A model generated the notes under the pieces. The model was not told where the DNA came from, did no database searches, and saw only the letters and a program-made list of their open reading frames with translations. The translations under genes were made by a program, and so were the position numbers. A stretch of 64,000 bases of DNA from Nemertoderma westbladi. Taxonomy: Eukaryota > Xenacoelomorpha > Nemertodermatida > Nemertodermatidae. Position 1 is the stretch's first letter, and every line of letters begins with the position of its first letter. This document shows positions 19,429 through 31,290 of the stretch, in pieces. The stretch is taken from the NCBI GenBank assembly GCA_032718475.1, contig JAUCBJ010008501.1:113413-177412 (forward strand). The letters run 5' to 3'.

Positions 19429-19925
19429 CAACTATTTGCTTAAATTGACCCACCCCCTAACAGTGTCAATTCGCTAAGGCTCCGCCAACTTCGTGGCTCC
19501 CCACTTTCAGACCTTTGGCCCTCTAGCGGCAGACTGGAGAACTGCAGATGGATTCGCCTCCTTTGAAAGTCACAGCTAATGGTCTAATACATATCTGCCA
19601 AGTTTCAGCTTAAACGGATTAAAAGCAAAGAAATGGGAGGGCATTTAATGTTTAGACATGTGGCCCTCTAGCGGGAGACCATTGCACTGATGGTGCCTGA
19701 AAGTCTCTCAAAAATCTCAACTTTTGCTCATATTGATACCTACAAATTTTCAACTTGGCAGCTTTAAATCCGACAAAGTTATTAGCATGTCAAAATCGTA
19801 ACGACGACGACGACGACAACGACGACGACGACGACAACGACTACGACGACGACAACTATTTGCATAAATTGACCCACCCCCTAACAGTGTCAATTCGCTA
19901 AGGCTCCGCCAACTTCGTGGCTCGC
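18000..19925. repeat. ~315-bp satellite, four good units plus degenerate ones
   Basis: Units begin CACTTTCAGACCTTTGGCCC at 18439, 18754, 19079 and 19502. Inside each, CTCTAGCGG occurs twice (CTCTAGCGGCAGACTGG, CTCTAGCGGGAGACC). This suggests an older half-unit repeat, also seen degenerate at 18015-18360. Units 3 and 4 end in expanded (ACG)n runs (19370-19432, 19800-19855), followed by a foldback end motif (CTAAGGCTCCGCC..ACTTCGTGGCTC). A poly-C tract lies at 18203-18223. Confidence 0.9.
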
Positions 19926-20657
19926 GCCACAACACTTATAGTAGAGTCAATACAGGAAGGATGTTGGGATGTTGGATTTCAAGAATGATGTCTGGGCTGG
20001 AATAGCAATACTGGTTGCCTATTACAGTACAATTCCTCTCTGGTTAGTCTACAGCCACAACTCCAAGCCAGCTAGCTCCACACCAGCAGAGACTTGACCA
20101 ATAATCATTCCCAGCAAATAGCTGCCTTACACACACATCCTTCCATCGTACCAGCATGTTAGCCAATAAATGAGCAGTATTTAATGAGAATCAATTTTTT
20201 ATGACGTTTTAATTACTTTAGATCAATTAAAGACACAATTAATAAAGCAAATCACTTGAACTAATTAAAAACTATAATAGAATGGCGTATGTGGATTACA
20301 TCTGTATAATTTTTAAGTATAATTATTTAAATCTTATACTGTAAAACAATTAATTTCCTTTAAAAGGCAGGTTGAAAATGGTGTTTTTACCGTAATCAAC
20401 CTAATTAACTGCTATTATCTTAGCTTCTCGAAGGCCACACGGAAATTCTACTTGGAAAATTTCTAAACTTTTGCCAAACAACATGTGTACCAAGTTTGGA
20501 TAGATTTCATCAAAGATTGGCTGAGTTATTAACGTTTAAAATTGGACGCGACAGAACGACAGAACGACAGAACGACAGAACGACAGAACGACAGGTTGAT
20601 TAATGGTACCACTACGCTAAGGCTCACTCACTTCGTGGCTCGCCCCACAGAACGACA
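19926..20657. repeat. Further copy of the foldback right arm
   Basis: It repeats the sequence of 17250-17880 in the same orientation. It ends in five CAGAACGA-type 9-bp repeats and the end motif GGTTGATTAATGGTACCACT ... CGTGGCTCGCCCCAC. Confidence 0.85.
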
Positions 20658-22176
20658 CGTTCGTGGGGCCTTCGCGCAGCACGAGGCCCAGTTATGAGAT
20701 ACAAATTAAAATTGAGCGACTGTATCACAAAATCAGGTTTTGAGAAATTTACCCACACCACCAATCAATCAAAGAAAGGGGGACAGTACGTGTTCACCCC
20801 TTTTAATCCCCCCCCCCCCCCCCCACCCTTCCCAACCACCAATACATAACCGCGACATCTACCACCCACGGAAGGGTAGCACGAACTTATTTCCAATCGC
20901 ACGTTCAATATGCAAAGCCAGGTGGTTTATAGGAATATAATAAACGCAGTACTCGTATTCATTATAAGCCTCGTTGCGTTCGTCCTGTTTTGTATTTAAA
21001 TATATTTCTTAAACGCAGGCTAGGACGTTCTTTATAATAATAATAACTAGGGATGCGATCAATATGTGAAGCCAGGTGGTTTATATAATAATTTAGTCAA
21101 CGCAGTACTCGTCTTCATTATATGCCTCGTTGCGCTCGTCGCTTGTCCTGTTTTGTTATAAAATATTTTTCCTAAACGCAGACTGACGATCTTTATACAG
21201 TTATAACTATGCGAAGTTTCGAAACTGTGCGAGTAACTGTTGATACATCTATGTGGATATGTGTGATATGTGGAGATGTGTGATACAACGCCAACGCATC
21301 TTATGCCGATGTAGTAATATGGGTATTGAAATAATATTAAATTAATGTACACTCTTAAAGCTGCAGCGAAAAAATGTAGCTAATTTCCTAGGTTACATAT
21401 AAAATAATAATATTATTTTTAAGAACATTAATTTTACTACTTTGCAAAAATTCAATTAAAAAATAACCAGACATATACATTGTGGAATAAACTATTTCAG
21501 AAGCCTACACAACAGCCATGCCATGGATAGTATTTATGTTATGATATCTGTCATTCACCTGAGATAGCAATACAACATTTATAGTGAATTTAAAGAATGC
21601 TGTCTGGGCTGGAATAGCAATACTGGTTGTCTATTACTATTCCTCTCTGGTTAGTCTTAGCAACAACTCCCAGCCAGCAGCAGAGACTTGACCAATAATC
21701 ATTCCCAGCAACTGGGAATGACACACACATCCCATCTATGTACCAGCATGTTGGCCAATAAATGAGCAGTATTTAATGAGAATAAATTTTTTTTGCCGTT
21801 TTAATTACTTTAGATCAATTAAAGACACAATTATTAAAGCAAATCACTTGAACTAATTAAAAACTATAATAGAATGGCGTATGGGGATTACATCTGTATA
21901 ATTTTTAATTATAATTATTTAAATCTTATACTGTAAAACAATTAATTTCCTTTAAAAGGCAGGTTGAAAATGGTGTTTTTACCGTAATAACTTAATTAAC
22001 TAATTAACTGCTATTATCTTAGCTTCTCGAAGGCCACACTGAAATTCTACTTGGAAAATTTCTAAACTTTTGCCAAACAACATGTGTACCAAGTTTGGAT
22101 AGATTTCATCAAAGATTGGCCGAGTTATTAACGTTTAAAATTGAACGCGACAGAACGACAGAACGACAGAACGACA
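20658..22176. repeat. 1.5-kb tandem duplication, copy 1
   Basis: It runs from CGTTCGTGGGGCCTTCGCGC through a poly-C run (about 20809-20825), a central part (21059-21410) and a foldback right arm. It is essentially identical to the next 1.5 kb apart from the poly-C length (offset 1519 before the run, 1516 after it). Short open frames inside are duplicated with it and are not supported as genes. Confidence 0.95.
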
Positions 22177-23693
22177 CGTTCGTGGGGCCTTCGCGCAGCA
22201 CGAGGCCCAGTTATGAGATACAAATTAAAATTGAGCGACTGTATCACAAAATCAGGTTTTGAGAAATTTACCCACACCACCAATCAATCAAAGAAAGGGG
22301 GACAGTACGTGTTCACCCCTTTTAATCCCCCCCCCCCCCCACCCTTCCCAACCACCAATACATAACCGCGACATCTACCACCCACGGAAGGGTAGCACGA
22401 ACTTATTTCCAATCGCACGTTCAATATGCAAAGCCAGGTGGTTTATAGGAATATAATAAACGCAGTACTCGTATTCATTATAAGCCTCGTTGCGTTCGTC
22501 CTGTTTTGTATTTAAATATATTTCTTAAACGCAGGCTAGGACGTTCTTTATAATAATAATAACTAGGGATGCGATCAATATGTGAAGCCAGGTGGTTTAT
22601 ATAATAATTTAGTCAACGCAGTACTCGTCTTCATTATATGCCTCGTTGCGCTCGTCGCTTGTCCTGTTTTGTTATAAAATATTTTTCCTAAACGCAGACT
22701 GACGATCTTTATACAGTTATAACTATGCGAAGTTTCGAAACTGTGCGAGTAACTGTTGATACATCTATGTGGATATGTGTGATATGTGGAGATGTGTGAT
22801 ACAACGCCAACGCATCTTATGCCGATGTAGTAATATGGGTATTGAAATAATATTAAATTAATGTACACTCTTAAAGCTGCAGCGAAAAAATGTAGCTAAT
22901 TTCCTAGGTTACATATAAAATAATAATATTATTTTTAAGAACATTAATTTTACTACTTTGCAAAAATTCAATTAAAAAATAACCAGACATATACATTGTG
23001 GAATAAACTATTTCAGAAGCCTACACAACAGCCATGCCATGGATAGTATTTATGTTATGATATCTGTCATTCACCTGAGATAGCAATACAACATTTATAG
23101 TGAATTTAAAGAATGCTGTCTGGGCTGGAATAGCAATACTGGTTGTCTATTACTATTCCTCTCTGGTTAGTCTTAGCAACAACTCCCAGCCAGCAGCAGA
23201 GACTTGACCAATAATCATTCCCAGCAACTGGGAATGACACACACATCCCATCTATGTACCAGCATGTTGGCCAATAAATGAGCAGTATTTAATGAGAATA
23301 AATTTTTTTTGCCGTTTTAATTACTTTAGATCAATTAAAGACACAATTATTAAAGCAAATCACTTGAACTAATTAAAAACTATAATAGAATGGCGTATGG
23401 GGATTACATCTGTATAATTTTTAATTATAATTATTTAAATCTTATACTGTAAAACAATTAATTTCCTTTAAAAGGCAGGTTGAAAATGGTGTTTTTACCG
23501 TAATAACTTAATTAACTAATTAACTGCTATTATCTTAGCTTCTCGAAGGCCACACTGAAATTCTACTTGGAAAATTTCTAAACTTTTGCCAAACAACATG
23601 TGTACCAAGTTTGGATAGATTTCATCAAAGATTGGCCGAGTTATTAACGTTTAAAATTGAACGCGACAGAACGACAGAACGACAGAACGACAG
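22177..23693. repeat. 1.5-kb tandem duplication, copy 2
   Basis: Second copy of the preceding unit, with the poly-C run at about 22327-22341. It is followed by two further end-motif blocks (23700-23841), the second of which was the LINE target. Confidence 0.95.
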
Positions 23694-23841
23694 AACGACA
23701 GAACGACAGGTTGATTAATGGTACCACTACGCTAAGGCTCACTCACTTCGTGGCTCGCCCCACAGAACGACAGAACGACAGAACGACAGGTTGATTAATG
23801 GTACCACTACGCTAAGGCTCACTCACTTCGTGGCTCGCCCC

Positions 23842-25768
23842 GGCTCAAACAGACTACAGTAGCCAAGAATGCAGTTAAGGCTGCATCTAGGTCCCTGAAC
23901 AGGCAGTACTCTGCTAATCTACAGGAGCTAATAAACCAACAGGTTGATGCCATCAATGATGCTGACGACAGCAGGCAATCATCCCAGGCATGGAAATCGA
24001 TCAATCTGCTTACTGGGCGGAAAAGCCAACCAACCACCAAGGTTAAGGCTGAATCACCAGCCGATCGCCTCAATGGTTGGAAAGCCCACTTTGAAAAGCT
24101 CCTCAATAATGACAGGGTATTGCCTGATAACTTTATAGAAGTAAAAGTGTCTGAGTCTGTACTCCCAGATATTCCCATTGGCGATATCTCCTTTGCAGAA
24201 GTGAAGGCTGCTGCAAAGAGCATTAAGACCAATCGTGCCAGTGGAGTAGATGGTGTTCCCCCTGAGGTCTTTAAAATACCTGAGTGTTTAAAGCTCATCT
24301 ATCCCATCATAGTAGACATGTACCGAACAACAAGAGTCCCACAAGAAATGAAAACAAATAAGTTGGTGCCAGTTCCCAAGAAGGGCAACCTAACACTCTA
24401 TGGTTCTTTTCGGGGAATCTCATTGATCTCGATTGCTGCAAAGCTATACAATAGGATTCTATTAAATCGCATCAGGGATCCCATTGAGAGACTGCTCCGT
24501 GGAAATCAGAATGGGTTCCGTAAAGGTCGTGGGACCATGGAGCCCATTTTGGCACTTAGAAGGATAATTGAAGAGTTATCAAAAAAGAAAGACAGGCATC
24601 TGGCTGTTATCTTTGTTGACTTCTTCAAGGCCTTTGATTCAGTCTCTCGCTCACGTATGTTCAGCATACTTTCATTATATGGGATTCCTGATGAAATTAT
24701 TGCAGCAATCAGATCAGTATATGATGGTTCGACAACATTTGTGTCTACTGTTGACGGTGACACAGAACCATTTGAAGTGTTATGGGGCGTCCTCCAAGGA
24801 GACACACTTGCACCATTCTTGTTCATTATTGTGGTTGACTATGTTCTACGCATGTCCTTAGATCATTATAATGATGATGGGGTGATGATAACTCCACCTA
24901 CTGGCTCCAGAAGTCGAGGAAATCCTGCCAAGTACCTAACTGATCTAGACTTTGCTGATGACTTAGGAGTACTCTCAGAATCATTAGAGGGAGCCCAACG
25001 GCTCCTCAGCTCATTAGAACATGCTGCTTCTAGTGTTGGTCTTTTTATTAACTCCAGAAAGACCAAAATTCTGACAGTTAACTTTGAAAGTCCTCAGCAA
25101 GTCTCTGATCGGATGAGCATAAGCTCAAAGGATGGTATGCTTGAGCATGTGGACGACTTCTGTTACCTGGGATCATGGATCCGGAAGTCAGGTGAGGACC
25201 TTCGAATACGTAAGGGAAAGGCATGGGCAGCCTTGAATAGGCTTTCCAGGATTTGGAAGTCACCGAGAATTAATCGGAAACTTAAGGTCCGATTATTTAG
25301 AGCAGCAGTAGTTCCAGTACTCCTCTACGGGAGTCCATGCTGGGCTCTAACTGCTGAGGACACCAAATCTCTGGATGGCACATTCACAAGAATGCTACGC
25401 CGGGTTCATTGTGTCAAGTACAATGCACACATCTCCAACCAGACACTATATAACATTGGAGGTGTCTCATTGGTTCCCCCAAGCTTGATACTAGAACAAA
25501 ATCGCCTCCGCTTTGCAGGACATTGCTTTCGCCGTGAGGACCAGCCAGTGCATAATCTTGTACTTTGGCAGCCTCATGGAGTGAATAAGCATGGTGGACA
25601 GCCCATGACTTTCTTGAGACGCATCTTAAAGGACACTGGCCTTAAAGATGCGGATGATCTAGCAAATGTCATGGGTGATAGGGAGTTGTGGCGGTGCAAT
25701 TTTGTTGACAAGCCGGCACAGCATTCTTAAAAATGCAGCTGCAATGCAGCATGCCGATCCTAGTAGTA
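23842..25768 (+). mobile_element. 5'-truncated LINE with 10-bp target-site duplication
   Basis: The insert is bounded by GGCTCGCCCC at 23832-23841 and again at 25769-25778, a clean target-site duplication inside a foldback end motif. It lacks the endonuclease half of a LINE and ends in a short (TAG)n tail (25761-25768). Another copy in the window ends in the same tail but is truncated at a different 5' point, as expected of target-primed reverse transcription. The superfamily is not certain; it is a non-LTR element with a long RT domain. Confidence 0.9.
23844..25730 (+). CDS. LINE reverse transcriptase ORF (5' truncated, frame intact)
   Basis: The frame is open across the whole insert (about 628 codons); the true N-terminus, with any endonuclease domain, is missing. 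Motifs in order: a spacer ending in ASGVDGVPPEVFK (about residue 131), the RT fingers and palm with [19 protein letters not shown] and NGFRKGRGT, the first catalytic aspartate in [26 protein letters not shown], the catalytic FADDLG near residue 370, and a thumb with YLGSWIR. A C-terminal region follows ([11 protein letters not shown], then a Cys/His-containing stretch), as in many LINEs. RT makes cDNA directly at the nicked chromosome. Without an endonuclease in this copy it cannot act autonomously. Confidence 0.9.
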   Translation, partial: LKQTTVAKNAVKAASRSLNRQYSANLQELINQQVDAINDADDSRQSSQAWKSINLLTGRKSQPTTKVKAESPADRLNGWKAHFEKLLNNDRVLPDNFIEVKVSESVLPDIPIGDISFAEVKAAAKSIKTNRASGVDGVPPEVFKIPECLKLIYPIIVDMYRTTRVPQEMKTNKLVPVPKKGNLTLYGSFRGISLISIAAKLYNRILLNRIRDPIERLLRGNQNGFRKGRGTMEPILALRRIIEELSKKKDRHLAVIFVDFFKAFDSVSRSRMFSILSLYGIPDEIIAAIRSVYDGSTTFVSTVDGDTEPFEVLWGVLQGDTLAPFLFIIVVDYVLRMSLDHYNDDGVMITPPTGSRSRGNPAKYLTDLDFADDLGVLSESLEGAQRLLSSLEHAASSVGLFINSRKTKILTVNFESPQQVSDRMSISSKDGMLEHVDDFCYLGSWIRKSGEDLRIRKGKAWAALNRLSRIWKSPRINRKLKVRLFRAAVVPVLLYGSPCWALTAEDTKSLDGTFTRMLRRVHCVKYNAHISNQTLYNIGGVSLVPPSLILEQNRLRFAGHCFRREDQPVHNLVLWQPHGVNKHGGQPMTFLRRILKDTGLKDADDLANVMGDRELWRCNFVDKPAQHS

Positions 25769-25778
25769 GGCTCGCCCC

Positions 25779-26440
25779 ACATCGGCATAAGATGCGTTGG
25801 TGTTGTATCACACATCTCCACATATCACCATCTCCACATAGATGTATCAACAGTTACTCGCACAGTTTCGAAACTTCGCATAGTTATAACTGTATAAAGA
25901 TCGTCAGTCTGCGTTTAGGAAAAATATTTTATGACAAAACAGGACAAGCGACGAGCGCAACGAGGCATATAATGAAGACGAGTACTGCGTTGACTAAATT
26001 ATTATATAAACCACCTGGCTTTACATATTGATCGCATCCCTAGTTATTATTATTATAAAGATCGTCCTAGCCTGCGTTTAAGAAATATATTTAAATACAA
26101 AACAGGACGAACGCAAAGAGGCTTATATAAATGAAAACGAGTACTGCGTTGATTATATTCCTATAAACCATCTGGCTTTGCATATTTAACGTGCGATTGG
26201 AAATAAGTTCGTGCTACCCTTCCGTGGGTGGTAGATGTCGCGGTTATGTATTGGTGGTTGGGAAGGGTGGGGGGGGGGGGGGATTAAAAGGGGTGTGAAC
26301 ACGTACTGTCCCCCTTTCTTTGATTGATTGGTGGTGTGGGTAAATTTCTCAAAACCTGATTTTGTGATACAGTCGCTCAATTTTAATTTGTATCTCATAA
26401 CTAGGCCTCGTGCTGCGCGAAGGCCCCACGAACGTGTCAT
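25779..26440. repeat. Inverted copy of the foldback head module
   Basis: It is the reverse complement of 20658-21310, including the poly-G run (about 26267-26282) and the GCGCGAAGGCCCCACGAACG end at 26416-26435. Together with the units to the left it makes the LINE sit inside a large inverted structure. Confidence 0.9.
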
Positions 26441-26982
26441 AATTGGTATACAGCCCCGTATAGGTAGGTTTTCTATAAATAGGCCTACTAATTTAAAAAT
26501 TAAAACTGTTTGGATTTTGGCGGATAAGGACATCAAATGAAAAGTAGATGGTTATTAACACCGTGTTCAGCAGTGTTATGTATGAAATACAATTATTATC
26601 TTGTAATTATCTAATGTACTGTACGTTTTAGTCTATTAACATTTTACCATTTGTTTATAAGTTTACTGTGCTACTATTCTTACTAAGTATGATGTATGTA
26701 CTAGCGTCTCGTGCTTCGCCTTAATATATTTTTCCTACATTTTAATTGATGTTACTTGTGGTTTATCGTGTATTGTGTATGTTATGTATTAATAATTAGT
26801 CGACTGTTTTACTATGGGCGTACGTTAGTCTGGATTAAAGAATATAATAAACAAAAAAAAGTAGTACCAGAACCAGTACTCTTATTATGGGAGTCCCTGC
26901 TGGGAATTCATCTTCTTTCTCACTCTTGGCAAACTAATTTGTAGAATCTAAGTTTAATTGGGGGATGGTGGTATGGGTCTCA
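26441..26982. other. Unannotated AT-rich spacer
   Basis: No gene or repeat recognised. Confidence 0.6.
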
Positions 26983-27113
26983 GGAATTCTTAGCCCGCAA
27001 AACAATAACGTTTATTGTTTTGGTTCCCTCATTACGCCTCTAAAACCTGATCCTTTACTAACCTTCTCCTTTACTAACTCGCGGGTTAAGAATACCCGCG
27101 GGCTAAGAATTCC
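26983..27113. mobile_element. 131-bp MITE-like element with 16-bp perfect TIRs
   Basis: GGAATTCTTAGCCCGC at 26983-26998 is exactly complementary to GCGGGCTAAGAATTCC at 27098-27113. The right end is internally duplicated (GCGGGTTAAGAATA at 27081-27094). The interior carries AACAATAACGTTTATTGTTT, itself nearly palindromic. No clear target-site duplication. Confidence 0.65.
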
Positions 27114-28159
27114 AATTCACCCAATCATGGTATGGCGTGTTTTATTTTTATGCTATTCAAAATTGGATTAAAAATTCTAAATTGTCTGGAAAATTTGAAT
27201 TAAATTGTCGCATTACCTTTAATTAAAGCTTGAATGACTATACATCACCACTACTAATCCAAACAGTCACCATAGCTTAGGCTTACTAACGTAAGACAAT
27301 ATGACCGCCTGCCAGGTCTTTCCTCCTCGCCTGCCATAAAGATGTACTGGCTCCTATATCTTCATTATTCATGAATTTATCATTTACAATGTGTGTTATG
27401 TGTAATCAATTTGAACGAAACAATTCATATTTGGTATTGTTCTATTCTCCTATCCGAATCCCATTGGGTAGTTGGAGAATCAGTGGGGACCTTTGATAAG
27501 GAACTATCTTGCACCCATCTGCGGATTATACCTTGTATACAAGTAGTGTAATACTCACTAGAGGGTTGCAGCAACTGCGGGTGTATGGCTACGGGGCTGG
27601 GAGGCATATACCCTGCCTGACACACTCTCCACTTATCTTTCTCTCCATATTCGCAGTTTTACCAGCCTTTCGGGGTTTTATCTTTAGTAGATTAATCACA
27701 TCTCTATTATCAGGGTGAGAAACTATGTAGTTTACGGTAAGGAAGTTGTTTTTTTATTCTTTTTTTTTATGCCTAACTTTAGATTTTTGATGATTACTGC
27801 ATGACGTGCGGTGCGTGTCATATGTGGAAACTGATAGCACAGCATGTCGCCTACCAATCACGGATGTCAATTGTCCATCAATAGTCAATAATACTACTGT
27901 GATTTTGGAAGTAACAATGATAAAAAACGTTCTTTGTCTCTCAACCGCCGAATAAAATAATCGGAACTCATCAGCCAGGGAATCAAGTTCCCCCCGTAAA
28001 TAATCATCTATGTAAACCGGTTTAACAATAAGCGACAATATGTTATTATAGACCTGTGTGGAGGGTGCAAGAGGGATGGCGTCCGCAGTATTCAAACCAA
28101 TATGTATTTTTCTGTCGGAATTCTGTATTGGGGCTGGCTTATACAGTATCCATATATAT
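27114..28159. other. Unannotated region
   Basis: It contains a 113-codon open frame on the - strand (27754-28095) that I cannot link to any family and do not call as a gene. Otherwise nothing recognised. Confidence 0.5.
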
Positions 28160-28352
28160 TATTGCTGATCGAAATATTGCGCCGCTACAACTCCATATCC
28201 CCCATTACTTTCGCGAGATTATACGCATCTTCAAGGCATTGTCTTTTAAGAGGCGTCACGAGAAAGTCATGGGCTGACCACCATGTTTATTCTCCACACG
28301 AGGCTGCCAAACCACAAGATTGTGCACTGGCTGGTCCTCACGGCTAAAACAA
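28160..28352 (-). pseudogene. Degenerate fragment of the LINE 3' end
   Basis: It aligns with the C-terminal RT region of the two LINE copies (for example AGAAAGTCATGGGCTGACCA and ACTGGCTGGTCCTCACGGCT) but has many substitutions and broken frames. This is an older insertion of the same family. Confidence 0.8.
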
Positions 28353-28902
28353 TGAGTCGTAACAGAGCCTTTTCGGTTAGGGATTGTAACCGCGCAGTAG
28401 TCAACATAACTAACTAAGTAACTAACACACTAACTAAGCAGAGTGAGTGGCTGCTCCTTAAATTATCAATTCAACTTATTGAGTATTACTCTCTGTTAGC
28501 AGTTGTGATGTATATATACTATATACAGTATAAAGTAGGCCTACATTAACATGTAGAAGGTATAGCTAGCTAGAGTGCGGTTTCTAACCGGGGGTCGTCA
28601 GAAGTCCAGAGTATTCCATGATCAATTATATGTTAACTCTAAGGACCGCTAGAGGGTGTAAGAAGCCATTAAGAATGTTTATGTAAATATTGGAGAGCAT
28701 AGGACAATGTAAAGGCCTCGAAATAGAAGAAAAAGCTATAACCCACAAACCACACATAACCCACAACATGTTCAATTGTTTATACTGGGAAATGAGGGAG
28801 GTGGCATTATGCAAAAACCAATTAGAATTAACCCACAACCAAAATAAAAACTGCAAGTAAACTAGATTGCCTCAAAATGCAGATAGGGGGGGGGGGGGGG
28901 GG

Positions 28903-29122
28903 ACTGGACGCAATAAAAATTCATCCCTCTCCAGGGGAAATTCGACGCAAATAACAGCTTATTACTCTCAAAAATAAAACTGTAACCTGTTCTATTGTGA
29001 TTAGTTTATTGTTTTGGTTAAAATAACGTGCCACTGTAACCTGCTCCTTTCCCTAAATTGAGAATTTAACATTGAGACGGGATATTAATTCGCCAAGGCG
29101 GGTTTTGCGTCGAGTTTCCCCC
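28903..29122 (-). mobile_element. Small TIR element (copy 1)
   Basis: About 220 bp, adjoining a poly-G run (28886-28902). It is the reverse complement of 38962-39187 at high identity. Ends are inverted: TTTGCGTCGAGTTTCCCCC on the right and GGGGAAATTCGACGCAAAT (28935-28953) near the left, with a partly repeated outer end ACTGGACGCAATAAAAATTC. It contains the module with CCAAAACAATAAA and GGAGCAGGTTAC (both in complement) that is also the core of the 67-bp satellite at 56-64 kb. No coding capacity. Confidence 0.75.
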
Positions 29123-29459
29123 ACTGTCTCTAGATTCTAGATAACGCATCGCCGACACTACAGCATATAAACTGCCGAACCCCACACTCTCAGGCAGACA
29201 CCAGGGACATCCTTACATTGAATAAATAACAGTAAAAGTAAATTTTTACTGATACGGCTGCCTGGTCCGTAAAGTTATTCAAACTCTTACGTTGTTTGAA
29301 GTAAAGTGTTATCTAGCTATTAAGTTAAAATGCATTATTACAGCACTGGTACCGGATTCTATAAACACCGTTGGTTTCCGTTGAATTGAAACGGGAATTC
29401 TTCATAGCTCGGGCATCGGCATGGATTCTCTACTATACCGTTTACGATTCAGAGGGTGC

Positions 29460-29492
29460 GAAAGTCGGAGGCGGAGGCGGAGGCGGAGGCGG
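29460..29492. repeat. (GGAGGC)n short repeat
   Basis: Five copies of a 6-bp unit. Confidence 0.9.
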
Positions 29493-29669
29493 ACACTACA
29501 CCTCACCTACTGTACAACCACTGCAGCTGCAGACAATTATTATTCTGAACAAAAATTAAACTGTAAGTAACGCTTTTGGCGCAACGTTAATAACGGTCGT
29601 CTGTCGGCCTATGTTCTCTAGACTCTTAGGGTTAGGTCTCATAGTCTAATAATAAGGGTCATTTATTTA

Positions 29670-29960
29670 TATATATAAACAGACTCATATGAAGTATACC
29701 GGACTTACTGCTGTTTTATTTCATTTTGCTGTTTAACTCCATGTGAAAAATACCAGGTTTTACTAAAATCCTGTTTACAGAAGGAGAAGTACTGAATCTA
29801 ACCAAAACAAAACTAATGACAGTATCTGAACAGGTTATAAGAAATAAGTAAGAGCTTCAAAACACTTAATATTGATAATTTTGAAAAATGCAAATTCAAA
29901 AGTCGACCGAAACGTGAAGACCTTGTATTCTTCACATCACACTTTTCACATATTTAAAAA
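29670..29960 (+). repeat. Dispersed diverged copy of part of the 1.8-kb satellite
   Basis: Block order matches 57040-57240: CATGTGA..ATAC, TGCTGTT.TATTTC, CTAACCAAAACAA, GTATCTGAACAGGTTATAAG, CGACCGAAACGTG. Similarity is clear but low. Confidence 0.6.
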
Positions 29961-31168
29961 CATGGTAAAAAGCTCAAATTAACCCTGACCTGAAACCTAA
30001 TTGAAAATTGAATCATGTTTGGGATTTGGGAAGCACAAACCATCCTAGGATTTACGCTACAATATGCGGCGATGTTGCGGGATGTATCCGCAACTAGTTG
30101 AAACAATGGAATTTTAATTTCGTCCTAATTTTTAACAGGCCGGTCACCTGACCACCATGTATAAAAATATAATAGAAAAATATATCAGTAGTTTAGTTCA
30201 GAACTCCATCTCTCTCACTCTAGCTTCTCGCATCGATGGAGGCGTGTCACATACTGTGCGTGCACCGTACATAGGCTGTTCTGACTTGACGAACCCTTAT
30301 TCAACTTCAACCTTGTCAGTATTTACAAGGTATAACAATGTGGTTGGTTCCAATTGGTTGATTCACTGGGGAGATTGCATTATCAGCGTCCAATCACGAT
30401 GGTGAGACGTGATACGGCCCAGAGGAGCGTGGCATAAATAATCCCCTTCCCCGGGAGAGAAACCTATACTTTGCATTAAAATAAATCATGTTTCTAGGCG
30501 GCTGTTGGCGTTTGGGTCTCGGTCCCTTGGACATTCAGCGAGGTAGCGTCTCGCATCAACGCACTATATTCATTATCTCTAACAAACTCGGCCATACTTG
30601 TGCAACAATAAATCTTGTTAACTCCCTCTGAAACAAAATAGCCCGTTCTGCGTCCCAAAGGTCCATTATTTACTCAGGTGGCTCACAAGTATTTATTTAT
30701 AAAACGGTAACAATAAGGTGGCGTTAATCTTTTGGGATTTTGACTCAGTCAAGCATTATTTGTAATTTTTGACACTAATTCTCGATATGAATGTTCAACG
30801 CCGTTTATTTGATTTCGTTGAATTGTTTTGGGTTGTTTTATAATTCTGAATTTTGTGTTAAATTATTTTATGAAATTTGTATTCTTGATGATAAAAAAGT
30901 TGAACATAGTAATATGTTTTTGTATTATTTTCTTAACGAGAACTTCAAATTTCAAGCAACCAATGCCTAATATAGGCCCCCAATAGTGGGTATATTGTGT
31001 ATTTCTACTAATTTCTAGGCTATTTTATCTTGTTACATATTGTTTATAGACATGCTTAATTGATTGTTTTAATTATACAATTGTTTCTTCTATCCTATTA
31101 CGGTTTGTGATACTGTTTACTTACCTTCGAAGGCTGTAGTGTCGGTCGCAGTAACTTAGGGAGATATA
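29961..31168. other. Upstream region and putative promoter of EBF
   Basis: No ORF of note. It precedes the EBF start codon and presumably includes promoter and 5' UTR. I see no convincing TATA box, and the transcription start cannot be placed. Confidence 0.4.
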
Positions 31169-31290
31169 ATGTTTGGTCTGCATGACGCGCTCTCACGTGG
31201 AAATTTAAAAGAGGAACCGCTAGGAAGCATCTCACACATGAGTCCCACAAGAGCATGGCTACCGCCACCGATGGTGCAGCAAGATCCAAG
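31169..31290 (+). CDS. EBF: EBF exon 1
   Basis: Start ATG 31169; 40 codons plus AG. The donor AAG|GTTGGT gives phase 2, which joins to T of exon 2 to make Ser, as in the AAQS junction region of vertebrate EBF. Its last 53 nt are the first unit of the tandem array. Confidence 0.85.

Noticed and set aside
20740-22868. Short duplicated frames in the foldback modules (for example the 97-aa frame at 21059-21352)
   Set aside because: They are part of repeated non-coding modules; the similarity among copies is explained by duplication.
27754-28095. 113-codon frame on the - strand
   Set aside because: The peptide looks ordinary in composition but matches no family I know and has no supporting signals.
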